Source: Candidatus Nomurabacteria bacterium RIFCSPHIGHO2_01_FULL_41_71 (GTDB lineage: Bacteria > Patescibacteriota > Minisyncoccia > Phycocordibacterales > UBA9973). From it: 46,063 nt of DNA. The translations under genes were made by a program, and so were the position numbers. Location of the stretch: NCBI GenBank assembly GCA_001785355.1, contig MFTQ01000006.1, positions 1 through 46,063 on the forward strand, in the 5' to 3' direction. This document shows, one piece after another, positions 1-10,001 of this stretch (within the stretch, counting starts at the first letter, position 1; every line of letters starts with the position of its first letter). The notes below the pieces were generated by a model. It saw only the letters and a program-made list of their open reading frames with translations, searched no databases and was not told the origin of the DNA.

Positions 1-978
1 CTCTTTGCCTGTTACCCCCAGCGATCCAAAAACATCCGCCAAGATCAGATGGTTGTCGGTCCCCCCGCCAATCATCCGAATTTTGTTTTTACGGAAAACT
101 TCCGCCATGGTTTTGGCATTTTTCAAAATCTGGAGCGCGTATTTTTTATATTTAGGCGTCATCGCTTCGCCAAAAGCGACAGCCTTAGCGGCAATAATAT
201 GCATATGCGGTCCGCCTTGAATGCCCGGGAAAATAGACTTATCGATTTTCTTTGCAATCTCTTCGTTTTCACGGGTAAGAATAATGCCTCCGCGCGGACC
301 GCGAAGCGTCTTGTGAGTGGTCGAGGTGATAATGTCGAAACCGTCATCAAAAGGATTACGAAGAGTTCCCGCCGCAATAAGTCCGGCAATATGCGCCATA
401 TCCGCCATGGTGACAGCCCCCACTTCGCGCGCAATTTCCACGAATTTTTTGTAATTTAAACTTCGAGGATAAGCGGAAAAACCGGCAATAATCAATTTAG
501 GTTTATGTTCTTTGGCCACTCTGCGCATATCTTCATAATCGATTTCCCCGGTGTCGGGATCTTTCATTTTGTATGTTACAAATTTATATATCTTGGCCGG
601 AAGGGTCATCGGGTGGCCATGGGTCAAATGTCCGCCATGCGAGAGATCCATGCCCAGCACCGTATCTCCCGGTTCAAGCAAGGCGGCATAAACCGCGAGA
701 TTCGCCGGAGCGCCGGAGTGAGCTTGAACATTTGCATATTTACATTTAAAAAGCTTACATATCCTCTCAATAGCCAATCTTTCTACTCCGTCGGTAAAAT
801 CCTGCCCTCCATAGTATCGCCTTCCCGGATAGCCCTCTGAATATTTATTGGTAAACACCGATCCGTTTGCCCTAAGAACGTCTTCCGAAACATAATTTTC
901 CGACGGAATAAGCTCCAACCCTTCGGATTGCCTTTTTTCCTCGCCCTTTATAAGTTTTTCTATCTTTTTGTCTCGCAT
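1..978 (-). CDS. glyA: Serine hydroxymethyltransferase (partial, runs off the left edge)
   Basis: Reverse translation from ATG at 978: [59 protein letters not shown]...; PLP-lysine motif [12 protein letters not shown]. Missing from the ORF track because it is truncated. Confidence 0.95.
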   Translation of the reverse strand, partial: MRDKKIEKLIKGEEKRQSEGLELIPSENYVSEDVLRANGSVFTNKYSEGYPGRRYYGGQDFTDGVERLAIERICKLFKCKYANVQAHSGAPANLAVYAALLEPGDTVLGMDLSHGGHLTHGHPMTLPAKIYKFVTYKMKDPDTGEIDYEDMRRVAKEHKPKLIIAGFSAYPRSLNYKKFVEIAREVGAVTMADMAHIAGLIAAGTLRNPFDDGFDIITSTTHKTLRGPRGGIILTRENEEIAKKIDKSIFPGIQGGPHMHIIAAKAVAFGEAMTPKYKKYALQILKNAKTMAEVFRKNKIRMIGGGTDNHLILADVFGSLGVTGKE

Positions 979-1034
979 GGTTTCGATAATAATTTAATTA
1001 TAATTATTTTTATACTAACACAAATTTGAAATTT

Positions 1035-1916
1035 TCACTTGTGGAATGAAAACTTGACATCCTGACCATCGGATTTCATAACAATAGTGCCCAGCAAATC
1101 TGTTCGAAAAATTTCCGCTCCAGCCGAAGAAAGCGCATCTAAAATCTCCGAATGCGGATGCCCATATTTGTTTTCTCTGCCATTCGAGATAAGCGCATAC
1201 ACGGGAGAAACCGCGCGAACAAACGCATCCGAAGAGGAAGTACGAGAACCATGATGTCCTACCTTTAAAATTTTACTTTCGAGTTCGGATGAAGAATAAT
1301 TTTCCAGAATTATTTTCTCTGTCTTAATAGTAGAATCTCCGGCAAGTATTATACTGGTGTCTCCATAATCAAGGCGAGCCACTATCGAGCCGTCATTAGC
1401 CGTCCAGCTTGAAACATTCCTGTCGGGAAACAAGATGTCCAAAATCGCTCCGCCGCCGAGATGCAACCTCATCCCGCGTTCGGCTAAAATCATCGGTATA
1501 TTTTTATTTTTTATTTCTTCCCTTAAATTCTGATATGATTTCGAATCATTCAGAGTTCCGGACTCTAAAAACTTCCCCACTTTATAAACAGAAAGAACGT
1601 CCAAAAACCCGCCTATGTGATCTTGATCCGGGTTGGTTATAATGGCGACATCCAAACTCCTGTCAAATGGCGACATTGCCCGAGAGAGAGGACTTAAAAC
1701 TTTTCTTGGCGGACCGGCATCTATCAGGATTTGCGTGCCTGTTGGAGATTCTATAAAAAGCGCGTCGCCTTGACCGACATCAAGCATAACGAAGGTCAAG
1801 CGGGGATGAGAATATTGCCAATCGAGATAAAAGACAAAAACAGCGAAAAAGGAAAGAGAAACAACCAAAACCGCCAAACCGTATTTTTTGCTATGCCGTT
1901 TAATTTTCTCAAACAT
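1035..1916 (-). CDS. ComEC-type metallo-beta-lactamase-fold hydrolase (stand-alone MBL domain)
   Basis: MLDVGQGDALFIESPTGTQILIDAGPP, TNPDQDHIGG, VGHHGSRTSS motifs; one N-terminal TM. Likely start is Met at 1916 (MFEKIKRH), not 1982. Confidence 0.88.
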   Translation of the reverse strand: MFEKIKRHSKKYGLAVLVVSLSFFAVFVFYLDWQYSHPRLTFVMLDVGQGDALFIESPTGTQILIDAGPPRKVLSPLSRAMSPFDRSLDVAIITNPDQDHIGGFLDVLSVYKVGKFLESGTLNDSKSYQNLREEIKNKNIPMILAERGMRLHLGGGAILDILFPDRNVSSWTANDGSIVARLDYGDTSIILAGDSTIKTEKIILENYSSSELESKILKVGHHGSRTSSSDAFVRAVSPVYALISNGRENKYGHPHSEILDALSSAGAEIFRTDLLGTIVMKSDGQDVKFSFHK

Positions 1917-1932
1917 GATATAATGCAAGTAT

Positions 1933-2538
1933 ATGCAAAAATTTAAAGAAAAGAAATTTGAGATAAAAGAACTGAAAGGCATCTCTGTAAAAAATATTGA
2001 GGAGCATTTGAAACTCTATGCTGGATATGTGAAAAATACGAATCTTATTTTGGAGAAAATTCCCGAATACGAGGGTTACGCGAAGGAAGATATCTTTGCC
2101 CCCTATGTCGTGAGTGAAATTCAGCGTAGATTCAGTTTTGAATTTAACGGTATGAGAAATCACGAATACTATTTCAAATCCTTGGAAGGAGGAGCAAAAA
2201 AATTATCCGACAATTCGAAATTAAGAAAAAAAATAAAAGAACAGCTGGGTTCTTTTGACATCTGGCTTTCTACCTTTAAAAATTTAGCCATGATACGTGG
2301 AATAGGTTGGGCGGTCTTGGGTTGGGATAAAAAAACCGAGCAATTAGTTCATATATGGATAGACGAACAGCATTTAGGGCAATTAAACGGAGTGGAATGG
2401 ATACTGGGCATTGATATGTGGGAGCATGCTTATATCTATGACTATCCGACCTCGGAGAAAAAAAAATATGTGGAAGCATTTTTTGAGAATCTCAACTGGG
2501 AAGTTATAGAAAAAAACTTCGCGGAAGCTATCTCTTAA
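1933..2538 (+). CDS. Divergent Fe/Mn-family superoxide dismutase
   Basis: Ligand motifs EEHLKLYAGYVKNTN, NHEYYF, DMWEHAYIYDY and C-terminal NWEVIEKNFAEA match the SOD fold. Confidence 0.85.
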   Translation: MQKFKEKKFEIKELKGISVKNIEEHLKLYAGYVKNTNLILEKIPEYEGYAKEDIFAPYVVSEIQRRFSFEFNGMRNHEYYFKSLEGGAKKLSDNSKLRKKIKEQLGSFDIWLSTFKNLAMIRGIGWAVLGWDKKTEQLVHIWIDEQHLGQLNGVEWILGIDMWEHAYIYDYPTSEKKKYVEAFFENLNWEVIEKNFAEAIS

Positions 2539-2548
2539 AATCTACGAA

Positions 2549-2598
2549 ATTCATTAGTCCTTAATAACCACGGTCGTGGTTATTAAGGACTAATGAAT
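2549..2598. repeat. Perfect 24-bp inverted repeat with 2-nt loop between convergent sod and comEC
   Basis: attcattagtccttaataaccacg-gt-cgtggttattaaggactaatgaat; also contains the comEC stop codon. Confidence 0.9.
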
Positions 2599-4071
2599 AT
2601 TATATAAGATAAAAAAATTTTTGATAGCCATACCGAAAAGTTTATAAATAAAATAAATGTAAATTACAAATACAAAAATCAAAGGGAAATCGGGGATGAT
2701 GAGCGAAGCAAAAGGAACATTGGCTAAAAAATCAACAATTCCAAGCTCATAATGTAAAATAAGATAAGAAAGAAACCCTGTAGGCACAGCCAGAAAGTAA
2801 TGAATGATTCCCAAAACTCCCGTCAGAAAACCAAAAAGCATGGTCATGGGAATAAAAGGCAGGACGAGCAAGTTGGCCGGTAGGGCGACTAGCGACAAAT
2901 TGCCCATTTTATAGAGAATAAAAGGTAAAACGAAAATATAGACGGCAAAGGTCACCGATGTGATGTCGCGCAATTTGCCTATCTTTGGTACCCATAAAAA
3001 ATATTTTTCTATTCGGGGAGCGAAAAAGATCACCGCCACGGTGGCAAAAAAAGAAAGCTGGAAGGAAACATCATGGACGAGCACGAGGGGATTCCAAGCG
3101 ATCATGATAACCCCGACCAAGATCAAAGCCCGACCGACATCGTAATTGCGCCCGGTGGAACGAGCAATGAGCGCCAAAACCGCCATGGTCCCGGCCCGTA
3201 CCGCCGTGGATTGCCCACCCGCCATGACTACAAAAAGAAAAATACCCAATACCCCGGCGGCGAATGCCCAATTCAAAGGCAAAAAAGAGAAAACTTTCAT
3301 TATCCATTCGGCCACGATGGTGACGTTGTAGCCGGAGAGAGCCACGATGTGGATAGTACCCGTATTTATAAAACCTTGTCTCATCTCCTCGCTGAAAGCA
3401 GCCCTTTCTCCCAGAATAAGCCCGCCTAAAAGAAGGCTCTCTGGGCTCCGGACCGCAGAATTTATTTTTTCCAGAAATTTATTCTTAACGGCAAAAAGAG
3501 CTCTTTTTATTTTATTGCCATGTCCGCCGGAAACGATTTTTGCATCTCCAAAATTTATGGTATAAAAAATTCCGTCCTTACGTAAATAATTCACATAGTC
3601 AAAGATTTTATCCTGATCGGTTTCAAAGTTTTTCGGTTTCCCCAGTTTTCCAGAAAAATCGATTAGATCACCATACCTGAAACTGCCTTCAAAGTCAGTG
3701 GTAAAAAGAATTTTCGTCTTTTTGCCCAGAAGCTCTGTCTCAATGGTAAATTTTTGATTATTTTCGCGAATGTCCGGCTCATCGACAATTATTCCGGAAA
3801 AGAATATTTTATGATTTACTTGTGATTCAAAAACAAGCGGTGGAGGCGTATCGTTTGAATGAAATCTTAAAATTCCTAATGAAAAAGCAAGAACAAAAAC
3901 GCAAAATATTATCCCCCATTTTTTTCTTGATATAAGAGTAAAAAATAAAATGAGAAAAAAGCTGACAATCCCGATTAAAACAGCCAAATAAAAATTCACA
4001 AAAACAAGGGATCGCAAAAGCACTCCGAAAACAAAACCAAAGCATGCTGTATAGAAAATCCTATCTTGCAT
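2590..4071 (-). CDS. comEC: ComEC/Rec2 competence-domain membrane protein lacking the MBL domain
   Basis: Multi-TM, HIVALSGYNVTIVAEW, SFQLSFFATVAVIFFAPRI motifs typical of the ComEC competence domain. Confidence 0.9.
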   Translation of the reverse strand: MQDRIFYTACFGFVFGVLLRSLVFVNFYLAVLIGIVSFFLILFFTLISRKKWGIIFCVFVLAFSLGILRFHSNDTPPPLVFESQVNHKIFFSGIIVDEPDIRENNQKFTIETELLGKKTKILFTTDFEGSFRYGDLIDFSGKLGKPKNFETDQDKIFDYVNYLRKDGIFYTINFGDAKIVSGGHGNKIKRALFAVKNKFLEKINSAVRSPESLLLGGLILGERAAFSEEMRQGFINTGTIHIVALSGYNVTIVAEWIMKVFSFLPLNWAFAAGVLGIFLFVVMAGGQSTAVRAGTMAVLALIARSTGRNYDVGRALILVGVIMIAWNPLVLVHDVSFQLSFFATVAVIFFAPRIEKYFLWVPKIGKLRDITSVTFAVYIFVLPFILYKMGNLSLVALPANLLVLPFIPMTMLFGFLTGVLGIIHYFLAVPTGFLSYLILHYELGIVDFLANVPFASLIIPDFPLIFVFVIYIYFIYKLFGMAIKNFFILYNIH

Positions 4072-4542
4072 TTAGTTATTTTTAAGCTCTACCGGATTGC
4101 CTTCCGCGAAACTTACGGCGATCTCGTCCGCTCTTTCGTTCCATTTATCGCCGTTGTGACCTTCCACATGCGTCCATTTGGGTTTTAACTCTTGAGTCAG
4201 TTCATGAAGTTCTTCCCAAAGTTCGCGATTAAGCACCGGTTTTTTCGCGGCATTGCGCCAATTATTTCTTTGCCAATTTTTTATCCATTCGGTAATACCC
4301 AAGATCACATACTTGGAGTCAGACACAATTTCCACCTGATGGTTTGTGTCAAAGTGTCTCTTTGACAGGTATTTGAGGGCTTCTATCGGCGCAGTTAATT
4401 CCATTTGATTGTTGGTGGCATGGGGTAAAAATCCTCCAATCTCAAAAATTTTATCCTTTATAAAAAAAATGGCAGCCCATCCGGCTCTCCCCGGATTCCC
4501 CTTAGCCGCCCCGTCAGTGTAAATTGTAATTTTATTATTCAC
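4072..4542 (-). CDS. rnhA: Ribonuclease HI
   Basis: ITIYTDGAAKGNPGRAGWAA, NNQMELTAPIEAL, SDSKYVILGI, HVEGHNGDKWNERADE. Confidence 0.95.
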   Translation of the reverse strand: MNNKITIYTDGAAKGNPGRAGWAAIFFIKDKIFEIGGFLPHATNNQMELTAPIEALKYLSKRHFDTNHQVEIVSDSKYVILGITEWIKNWQRNNWRNAAKKPVLNRELWEELHELTQELKPKWTHVEGHNGDKWNERADEIAVSFAEGNPVELKNN

Positions 4543-6188
4543 AAAATATCTTCAATTCTTAATCTTAACTCTTCTCTCCCCCTGAATCTAGACAGATCAA
4601 AGGTCGCCAGCAAATTCACATTTATGCCTTCGACTGGGATTTTCTTGAAAGAATCTTGATTAGAAAAAAAGGAAACAGCTTTAGTCTTATTTCCGTTTCC
4701 GCCTGAGAAAATAATTTCCAGATGTTCGCCCGAGCCGTTTTTGCCGAATTTTTTAATATTTTCCACTTTCACGTTTTCAAAAAGAAAAATCGGTTTCGGA
4801 TTACCGAATCCAAAGGGGGCCAGCTTCTCTATCTCCCGCCAGTTTTTCATATTTACCGCGCTTAAATCCAATTTAGCTTCATGGATTACTTCATCTTTCG
4901 CTTTCTCTCGCTTTACTTTATCAAAAGAAAAAGAAAGAGCTTCTTCTAAAAAATAAATTTTTTCATTGTGGACGGTGAATCCTCCCGCAAGCTCATGCCC
5001 GCCAAAATCAATGAAGGATTCTTTCGTTTCGGTCATAAGTTCCATGACCGACACAGACCCATCGCTTCGGCAAGAACCCCGAATAGAATTATTTTCGTCC
5101 CTGCCCCAAACAAAAACAGGCTTTTGATACTCGTCGGAGATTTTTCCCGCCACAAGTCCGAGGACCCCTACACGCCACTTTGGATTGCCCATTACTATCA
5201 CTTCCTTGTGCGCGAGAGTAGAAAGTTTTTTATTTGCTTCGCGCATAATTCCCGTTACAATAGTTTTTCTTTCATCATTTATTTTCGATAAATAATCCGC
5301 CAGGATCCCGGCTTGCGTCTCGTCGCTTGTGGCAAGAAGCTCGTAAGCCCGCATCGGATCATCCATACGAGAAGCGGCATTAAGTTTTGGAATTATCATG
5401 AATCCTATATCATCTTCGGATAAATATCGTTGATCCAAGTTTATTTTGCTGAAAAGTTTCTGCAAACCCGGACGCGGAGATTTTTTCAAAACTTTCATAC
5501 CGAAATACGCCAAAGCCCTATTCTCGCCCAAAAGAGGAACCATGTCGGAAAGCGTCGCCAGGCCTGCCATATCTAGCATCCATTTTTCCGAACCTTCTTT
5601 TATTTTATAAAATTCGCCATATTTCTTCAGAAAAGCCTGCGTGAATTTAAAAACCACACCTGCGCCACATAACATTTTTTCGGGATATTTGTCAGTCTTT
5701 GGATTTAGAATTGCATAAGCTCTGGGTAAGACCTCTGGTGGAATATGATGATCGGTAATAATCACATCAATGCCGTCCACTTCCGCCTGCGCCACCTCAG
5801 AGACTGCCGTAACACCAAGGTCTATGGTGATAAGAAGTTTAACTCCCGACTCGGCAAATTGTTTTATGGCTTCTAAATTGAGTCCATATCCTTCCGAATT
5901 TCTTTGCGGAATATAAACTTCATAGTTTTTATAACTTATTTTCTTTAATAAATCAGTTAAAATCACTGCCCCCGGTATACCATCACAATCATAATCCGCA
6001 TAAATAATTATTTTTTCTTTATTTTCAATCACTTCAAAAAGTCTCACGCAAGCGCGCTCCATGTCTTTCATCAAAAATGGATCATGAAAATCCCGCTCGT
6101 AATCGGGATTTAAAAAAAATTCCACTTGTTCTTCTCCTTTTATTCCTCTCTTTTCAAGTAATTTGGAAAGTAGCTCCGAATTCGCCAT
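4539..6188 (-). CDS. recJ: Single-stranded-DNA-specific exonuclease RecJ
   Basis: YADYDCDGIPGA (DHH), ITDHHIPPEV, GGHELAGGFTV. ORF track starts at 6209; Met at 6188 (MANSELLSKL) is preferred because TAAAAT lies 7 nt upstream. Confidence 0.93.
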   Translation of the reverse strand: MANSELLSKLLEKRGIKGEEQVEFFLNPDYERDFHDPFLMKDMERACVRLFEVIENKEKIIIYADYDCDGIPGAVILTDLLKKISYKNYEVYIPQRNSEGYGLNLEAIKQFAESGVKLLITIDLGVTAVSEVAQAEVDGIDVIITDHHIPPEVLPRAYAILNPKTDKYPEKMLCGAGVVFKFTQAFLKKYGEFYKIKEGSEKWMLDMAGLATLSDMVPLLGENRALAYFGMKVLKKSPRPGLQKLFSKINLDQRYLSEDDIGFMIIPKLNAASRMDDPMRAYELLATSDETQAGILADYLSKINDERKTIVTGIMREANKKLSTLAHKEVIVMGNPKWRVGVLGLVAGKISDEYQKPVFVWGRDENNSIRGSCRSDGSVSVMELMTETKESFIDFGGHELAGGFTVHNEKIYFLEEALSFSFDKVKREKAKDEVIHEAKLDLSAVNMKNWREIEKLAPFGFGNPKPIFLFENVKVENIKKFGKNGSGEHLEIIFSGGNGNKTKAVSFFSNQDSFKKIPVEGINVNLLATFDLSRFRGREELRLRIEDIL

Positions 6189-6217
6189 AAACTTGATTTT
6201 ATCATACAATATAGGGT

Positions 6218-6634
6218 ATGGATAACAATTGCATTTTTTGCAAAATTGTAAGGGGTGAGATTCCGTCCGCTAAAATTTACGAGGACGATAAGACTTTGGC
6301 CTTTTTAGATATTGTGCCGGTGAACATAGGACACGCCTTAGTAATTCCAAAAGAACATTTTAAGGATATTCATGAAGTGCCGGAAGATCTGGTGGGTCAT
6401 ATGATGAAGATAGTCAAAAAAGTGAGTTCAGCCCTGCGAACATCTCTCCCCTGCGACGGAGTGAATGTAAATATGAACAACGAGGGCGCGGCGGGCCAAG
6501 TAGTTTTCCACGCGCACATTCACGTGATCCCGAGACACGCGGGCGACGGCTTTGAGCTCTGGCACGGAAAAAGAAAATACCAAGAAAACGAAATGCAAAA
6601 AGTCTCAAGGAAGGTCAGTTTGGCTATCGCTTAA
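6218..6634 (+). CDS. HIT (histidine triad) family protein
   Basis: CIFCKIVRGEIPSAKIYEDD ... HAHIHVIPRH. Confidence 0.95.
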   Translation: MDNNCIFCKIVRGEIPSAKIYEDDKTLAFLDIVPVNIGHALVIPKEHFKDIHEVPEDLVGHMMKIVKKVSSALRTSLPCDGVNVNMNNEGAAGQVVFHAHIHVIPRHAGDGFELWHGKRKYQENEMQKVSRKVSLAIA

Positions 6635-6635
6635 A

Positions 6636-6678
6636 ATTATTGTACTGAACTACGCTATAGCGTGATAATTTACAATAT
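6636..6678. terminator. Imperfect palindrome between convergent HIT and pgk genes, possible bidirectional terminator
   Basis: Core acgctatagcgt (6652-6663) flanked by attattgta/tacaatatt. Confidence 0.35.
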
Positions 6679-6682
6679 TACT

Positions 6683-7891
6683 TCATTGCATAAGCGGGAC
6701 GAGCGCTGGGAGAGTTTTACCGGCTAAAAATTCTAGGGTCGCGCCAGCAGCCAAACTGACATGAGAGTATGATTCCAAATTGCCGAATTCTCCCGCCGCA
6801 TCTACGGTATCACCACCAGCGATAACCGTCCGGCCCCGGACATCTTTCATGGCGGAAAGCACGGACCTGGTACCTTCTTTGAGATTGTCATCCTCAAATT
6901 TTCCCATTGGCCCGGCCAAGAGAACGGTTTTCGATTTTTTTATAAAATCGGAGAAAATATTTTGTGTCTTAGGACCGATATCAAGCGTCATCCATCCATC
7001 CGGCACTTCTTCTTTGTTTATATCTACAATCCTCGTAACGATACCGTCCGATATCACCATATCGGAGGGCAATACTATTTTTTCTTTATATTTCTCCAGA
7101 ATTTCTTTCGCGTAAAGAACCCAATCTTTTTTCTCTCGCTTTTTCTCATCTACAAACACATCTTCTATAAATGAACTTCCCATTATTCTTCCTTCCGCTT
7201 TCAAAAAAACGTTGGCGAGCGCTCCTCCAACCAGAATATTGTCAACCAGGGGCAATAAATTATTAATCGAGTCTATTTTGTCGGATATTTTCGCTCCTCC
7301 GGTCACGAAAGTAAAAGGCTTCTCCGGATTCTCTAAAAGATTTGAAAGAGAATCCACTTCCTTCTTCAAATAAAATCCGGCAACCGCCGGCAAATGTCGT
7401 TCTATACCAGTGGTCGAAGAGTGCTCCCGATGCGCCTGAGGAAAACCGTCAAAAACTATTATATCCTTCCCTTCACAAAGCTTCTTGGCGAATTCATCGT
7501 CATCCGCTATCTCTTCTTTATAAAATCTGACATTCTCAAGCATCAGAATATCTCCACCTTGCATTTTTTTAATTTTTTCTAAAACTAGAGGTCCTATGCA
7601 GTCGTCTGCTTTTGCGACCGGAGCGTCGAGCAATTCCGAGAGCCTTCTAGCATGAGGAGCGGTCCGCAAACTCTCGACCACTTGCCCGTCCGGACGCTTG
7701 ACATAAGTAAGGATCACCACCTTGCAGTTTTTTTGCAAAAGATACTGGAGAGTCGGAAGGGTGGCTCTGATCCGGAGATCATCGGAAACCTCAAGCACGC
7801 CGTTTACTTCCTTGACGCCTATATCATAAGGAGCGCGGTAAAGCACCGTTTTGTTTTTTAAATCTATATCTTCAATAGTCCGTAGGTTCAT
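6683..7891 (-). CDS. pgk: Phosphoglycerate kinase
   Basis: LENVRFYKEE, FTFVTGGAKISDKID, LLAGPMGKFE, TVIAGGDTVDAA. Confidence 0.95.
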   Translation of the reverse strand: MNLRTIEDIDLKNKTVLYRAPYDIGVKEVNGVLEVSDDLRIRATLPTLQYLLQKNCKVVILTYVKRPDGQVVESLRTAPHARRLSELLDAPVAKADDCIGPLVLEKIKKMQGGDILMLENVRFYKEEIADDDEFAKKLCEGKDIIVFDGFPQAHREHSSTTGIERHLPAVAGFYLKKEVDSLSNLLENPEKPFTFVTGGAKISDKIDSINNLLPLVDNILVGGALANVFLKAEGRIMGSSFIEDVFVDEKKREKKDWVLYAKEILEKYKEKIVLPSDMVISDGIVTRIVDINKEEVPDGWMTLDIGPKTQNIFSDFIKKSKTVLLAGPMGKFEDDNLKEGTRSVLSAMKDVRGRTVIAGGDTVDAAGEFGNLESYSHVSLAAGATLEFLAGKTLPALVPLMQ

Positions 7892-8649
7892 ATTTTTTCG
7901 GCAATTTTAACAATTTCCGCAAATTTTTTCGCGTCCAAACTGGCGCGACCGGAAAGTAAGCCGTCCACTCCTCCATTTTTCAAAAAATCTGCCGCGTCTT
8001 TTTCATTGGCCGAGCCGCCGTAAATAATCCTGACGTTGTTCGCGGATTCCGGAGAATAGAGATCCGAAATCACTTTCTTTACAAAGACAGCCATTTCCCT
8101 GGAATCCGCCGAGGTGGCATCTCTTCGGCCGGGAGTGGAAGAAATAGCCCAAACTGGTTCATAGGCTACGATTATCTTTGAGATTAGATTTTTACCAATG
8201 CCGTTAAAACATTCTCTGATCTGCGTCTTAACGACATTGAAATATTCATGGCTTTCATCTCTTTTCTCCTCCCCCACGCATAAAATCGGCCGAAGCGAAG
8301 CGGAAAGCGCAGATTTTAATTTTTTATTTATATCGCTGTTTTGTTCTCCGAGTGTTCGCCTCTCCGAATGACCTAAAATAACATATCTCGCTCCGAGCTC
8401 GTAGAGCATCTCCGCGGAAACCTCTCCGGTAAAAGCCCCCACCTCTCCCGGAAACGCATCTTGGGCGCCTAAAGATATTTTTTTTGATAACTTTTTCAAT
8501 CTATCCAGATAAATAAAGGGCGGGCAAATGATTACTTCTGTTTTTTTTATTTTAGAAACATTTCCGGCTACGGAATTAAACAATTTTTCCGCTTCTCTCG
8601 CGGTAAGCGGGTTCATTTTCCAGTTGCCGATGATGATTCTTTTTAACAC
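7888..8649 (-). CDS. tpiA: Triosephosphate isomerase (GTG start)
   Basis: IGNWKMNPLTA, YVILGHSERR, VAYEPVWAI, IIYGGSANEKD; start codon at 8649 is GTG. Confidence 0.95.
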   Translation of the reverse strand: MLKRIIIGNWKMNPLTAREAEKLFNSVAGNVSKIKKTEVIICPPFIYLDRLKKLSKKISLGAQDAFPGEVGAFTGEVSAEMLYELGARYVILGHSERRTLGEQNSDINKKLKSALSASLRPILCVGEEKRDESHEYFNVVKTQIRECFNGIGKNLISKIIVAYEPVWAISSTPGRRDATSADSREMAVFVKKVISDLYSPESANNVRIIYGGSANEKDAADFLKNGGVDGLLSGRASLDAKKFAEIVKIAEKI

Positions 8650-8687
8650 ATGGCGAATTATAACATAATGCGTTAAAATATTCTCAT

Positions 8688-9998
8688 ATGAACAAAGGCT
8701 TCACTTTGATCGAGACTCTGGTCGGCAGTATAATTTTTCTTATCATAGCATTGTCCGCCTATAATGCTTTTGGAGTGCTGATGAATATCGTAGCGGCTTC
8801 TCGAGCGAAACTCGCGGCAACATCGGTAGCCAACGAAAAATTCGAGATCATCCGCAATCTGCCTTATAGCGACGTGGGCATTATAGCGGGAATTCCAGCG
8901 GGAAAAATTCAAAGAAATCAAACGATAGCGCGCGATAATTATTCTTTTGATGTTTTGACGACAATCCGAAACTTCGACGACCCTTTCGACGGCACAATCG
9001 GGGGAAACCCGTCAGATTCTTCACCGGCGGATTATAAATTGGTGGATTTGGATATCACATGCTCAAATTGCAAAATATTTACTCCGCTTAACTTCACTAC
9101 CCTGGTCGGTCCGCACGCGCTTGAAACCGCTTCGAACAATGGAGCTCTTTTTATTCGCGTCTTCGATAACGACGGCCTCGGGGTAGCCGGCGCGGAAGTA
9201 CATATAATGAACACGGAGACTAACCCGGACACGATCATTGATGAAACGACCGACAACTCCGGTTGGGTAAAGATAGTGGATGCGCCAACGGGTGTCAACG
9301 CTTATAGTATTATCGGCACCAAATCCGGATTCACGACTGACCAGACATACCTGCCCGGAGGCGCAGCCGGAACGGATCCCGTCAATTCTGACGCAACTGT
9401 CGTCTTGCAAGAGGTTACTCAAGCGGTTCTGTCAATAGACAGAGTAAGTTCAATCGCGGTTTCTTCGGTAAACTCCCTGTGCGAACCACTTTCAGATGTG
9501 GAATTTTCCCTAACGGGAACAAAAATTATCGGTCTGCCGCAAATTCTAAAATACCCAACGCAAAATTTTACCACCGACGAAAACGGAAATTATACAATTT
9601 CAAACTTTGAATGGGATACTTATTCGACGCTCCTAACTTCCGCCTCGTATGACCTCGCGGGAGTAAATCCATTTCCGAACTTCGTGCTTGCCCCGAATGA
9701 AAATAAAAATTTGCGGATAATAGCCGTGCCTCATGTAAATAGATCCCTCTTAGTTTCAGTGCAAGATACAGCGAATACCCCGATAGACGACGCATCCGTG
9801 CGCCTAGAGAAAAACGACTTTGATGAAACTCAAACCACAAATAGCGAAGAATGCCAGACCCCGGGACAAGTATTTTGGAATGGACTCGAAAGCGGAAATT
9901 ACACTTTGACTGTTACAAAGACTGGATTTGAAACATCGGTAACTTCCGTAGATATTTCATCTAATTGGAAAAATGAAAATATAATCCTGGAACCATAA
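8688..9998 (+). CDS. Type IV prepilin-like protein with repeated carboxypeptidase-regulatory-like (beta-sandwich) modules
   Basis: N-terminal class III signal KGFTLIETLVGSIIFLIIALSAYNAF; Thr/Asn-rich beta modules. Confidence 0.85.
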   Translation: MNKGFTLIETLVGSIIFLIIALSAYNAFGVLMNIVAASRAKLAATSVANEKFEIIRNLPYSDVGIIAGIPAGKIQRNQTIARDNYSFDVLTTIRNFDDPFDGTIGGNPSDSSPADYKLVDLDITCSNCKIFTPLNFTTLVGPHALETASNNGALFIRVFDNDGLGVAGAEVHIMNTETNPDTIIDETTDNSGWVKIVDAPTGVNAYSIIGTKSGFTTDQTYLPGGAAGTDPVNSDATVVLQEVTQAVLSIDRVSSIAVSSVNSLCEPLSDVEFSLTGTKIIGLPQILKYPTQNFTTDENGNYTISNFEWDTYSTLLTSASYDLAGVNPFPNFVLAPNENKNLRIIAVPHVNRSLLVSVQDTANTPIDDASVRLEKNDFDETQTTNSEECQTPGQVFWNGLESGNYTLTVTKTGFETSVTSVDISSNWKNENIILEP

Positions 9999-10001
9999 AC
10001 C

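Noticed and set aside
5-220. 71-aa ORF at the left edge
   Set aside because: Antisense to glyA, no motif.
159-840. Antisense ORFs over glyA (159-434 minus frame, 49-459 and 505-840 plus)
   Set aside because: The reading frame with clear SHMT motifs covers this region; the others lack recognisable motifs.
3073-3429. 118-aa plus-strand ORF and neighbours antisense to comEC
   Set aside because: Fully overlaps a confident comEC frame; composition looks like shadow translation.
9063-9840. Minus-strand ORFs inside the prepilin gene
   Set aside because: Overlap a coding frame with a clear prepilin signal; no motifs.
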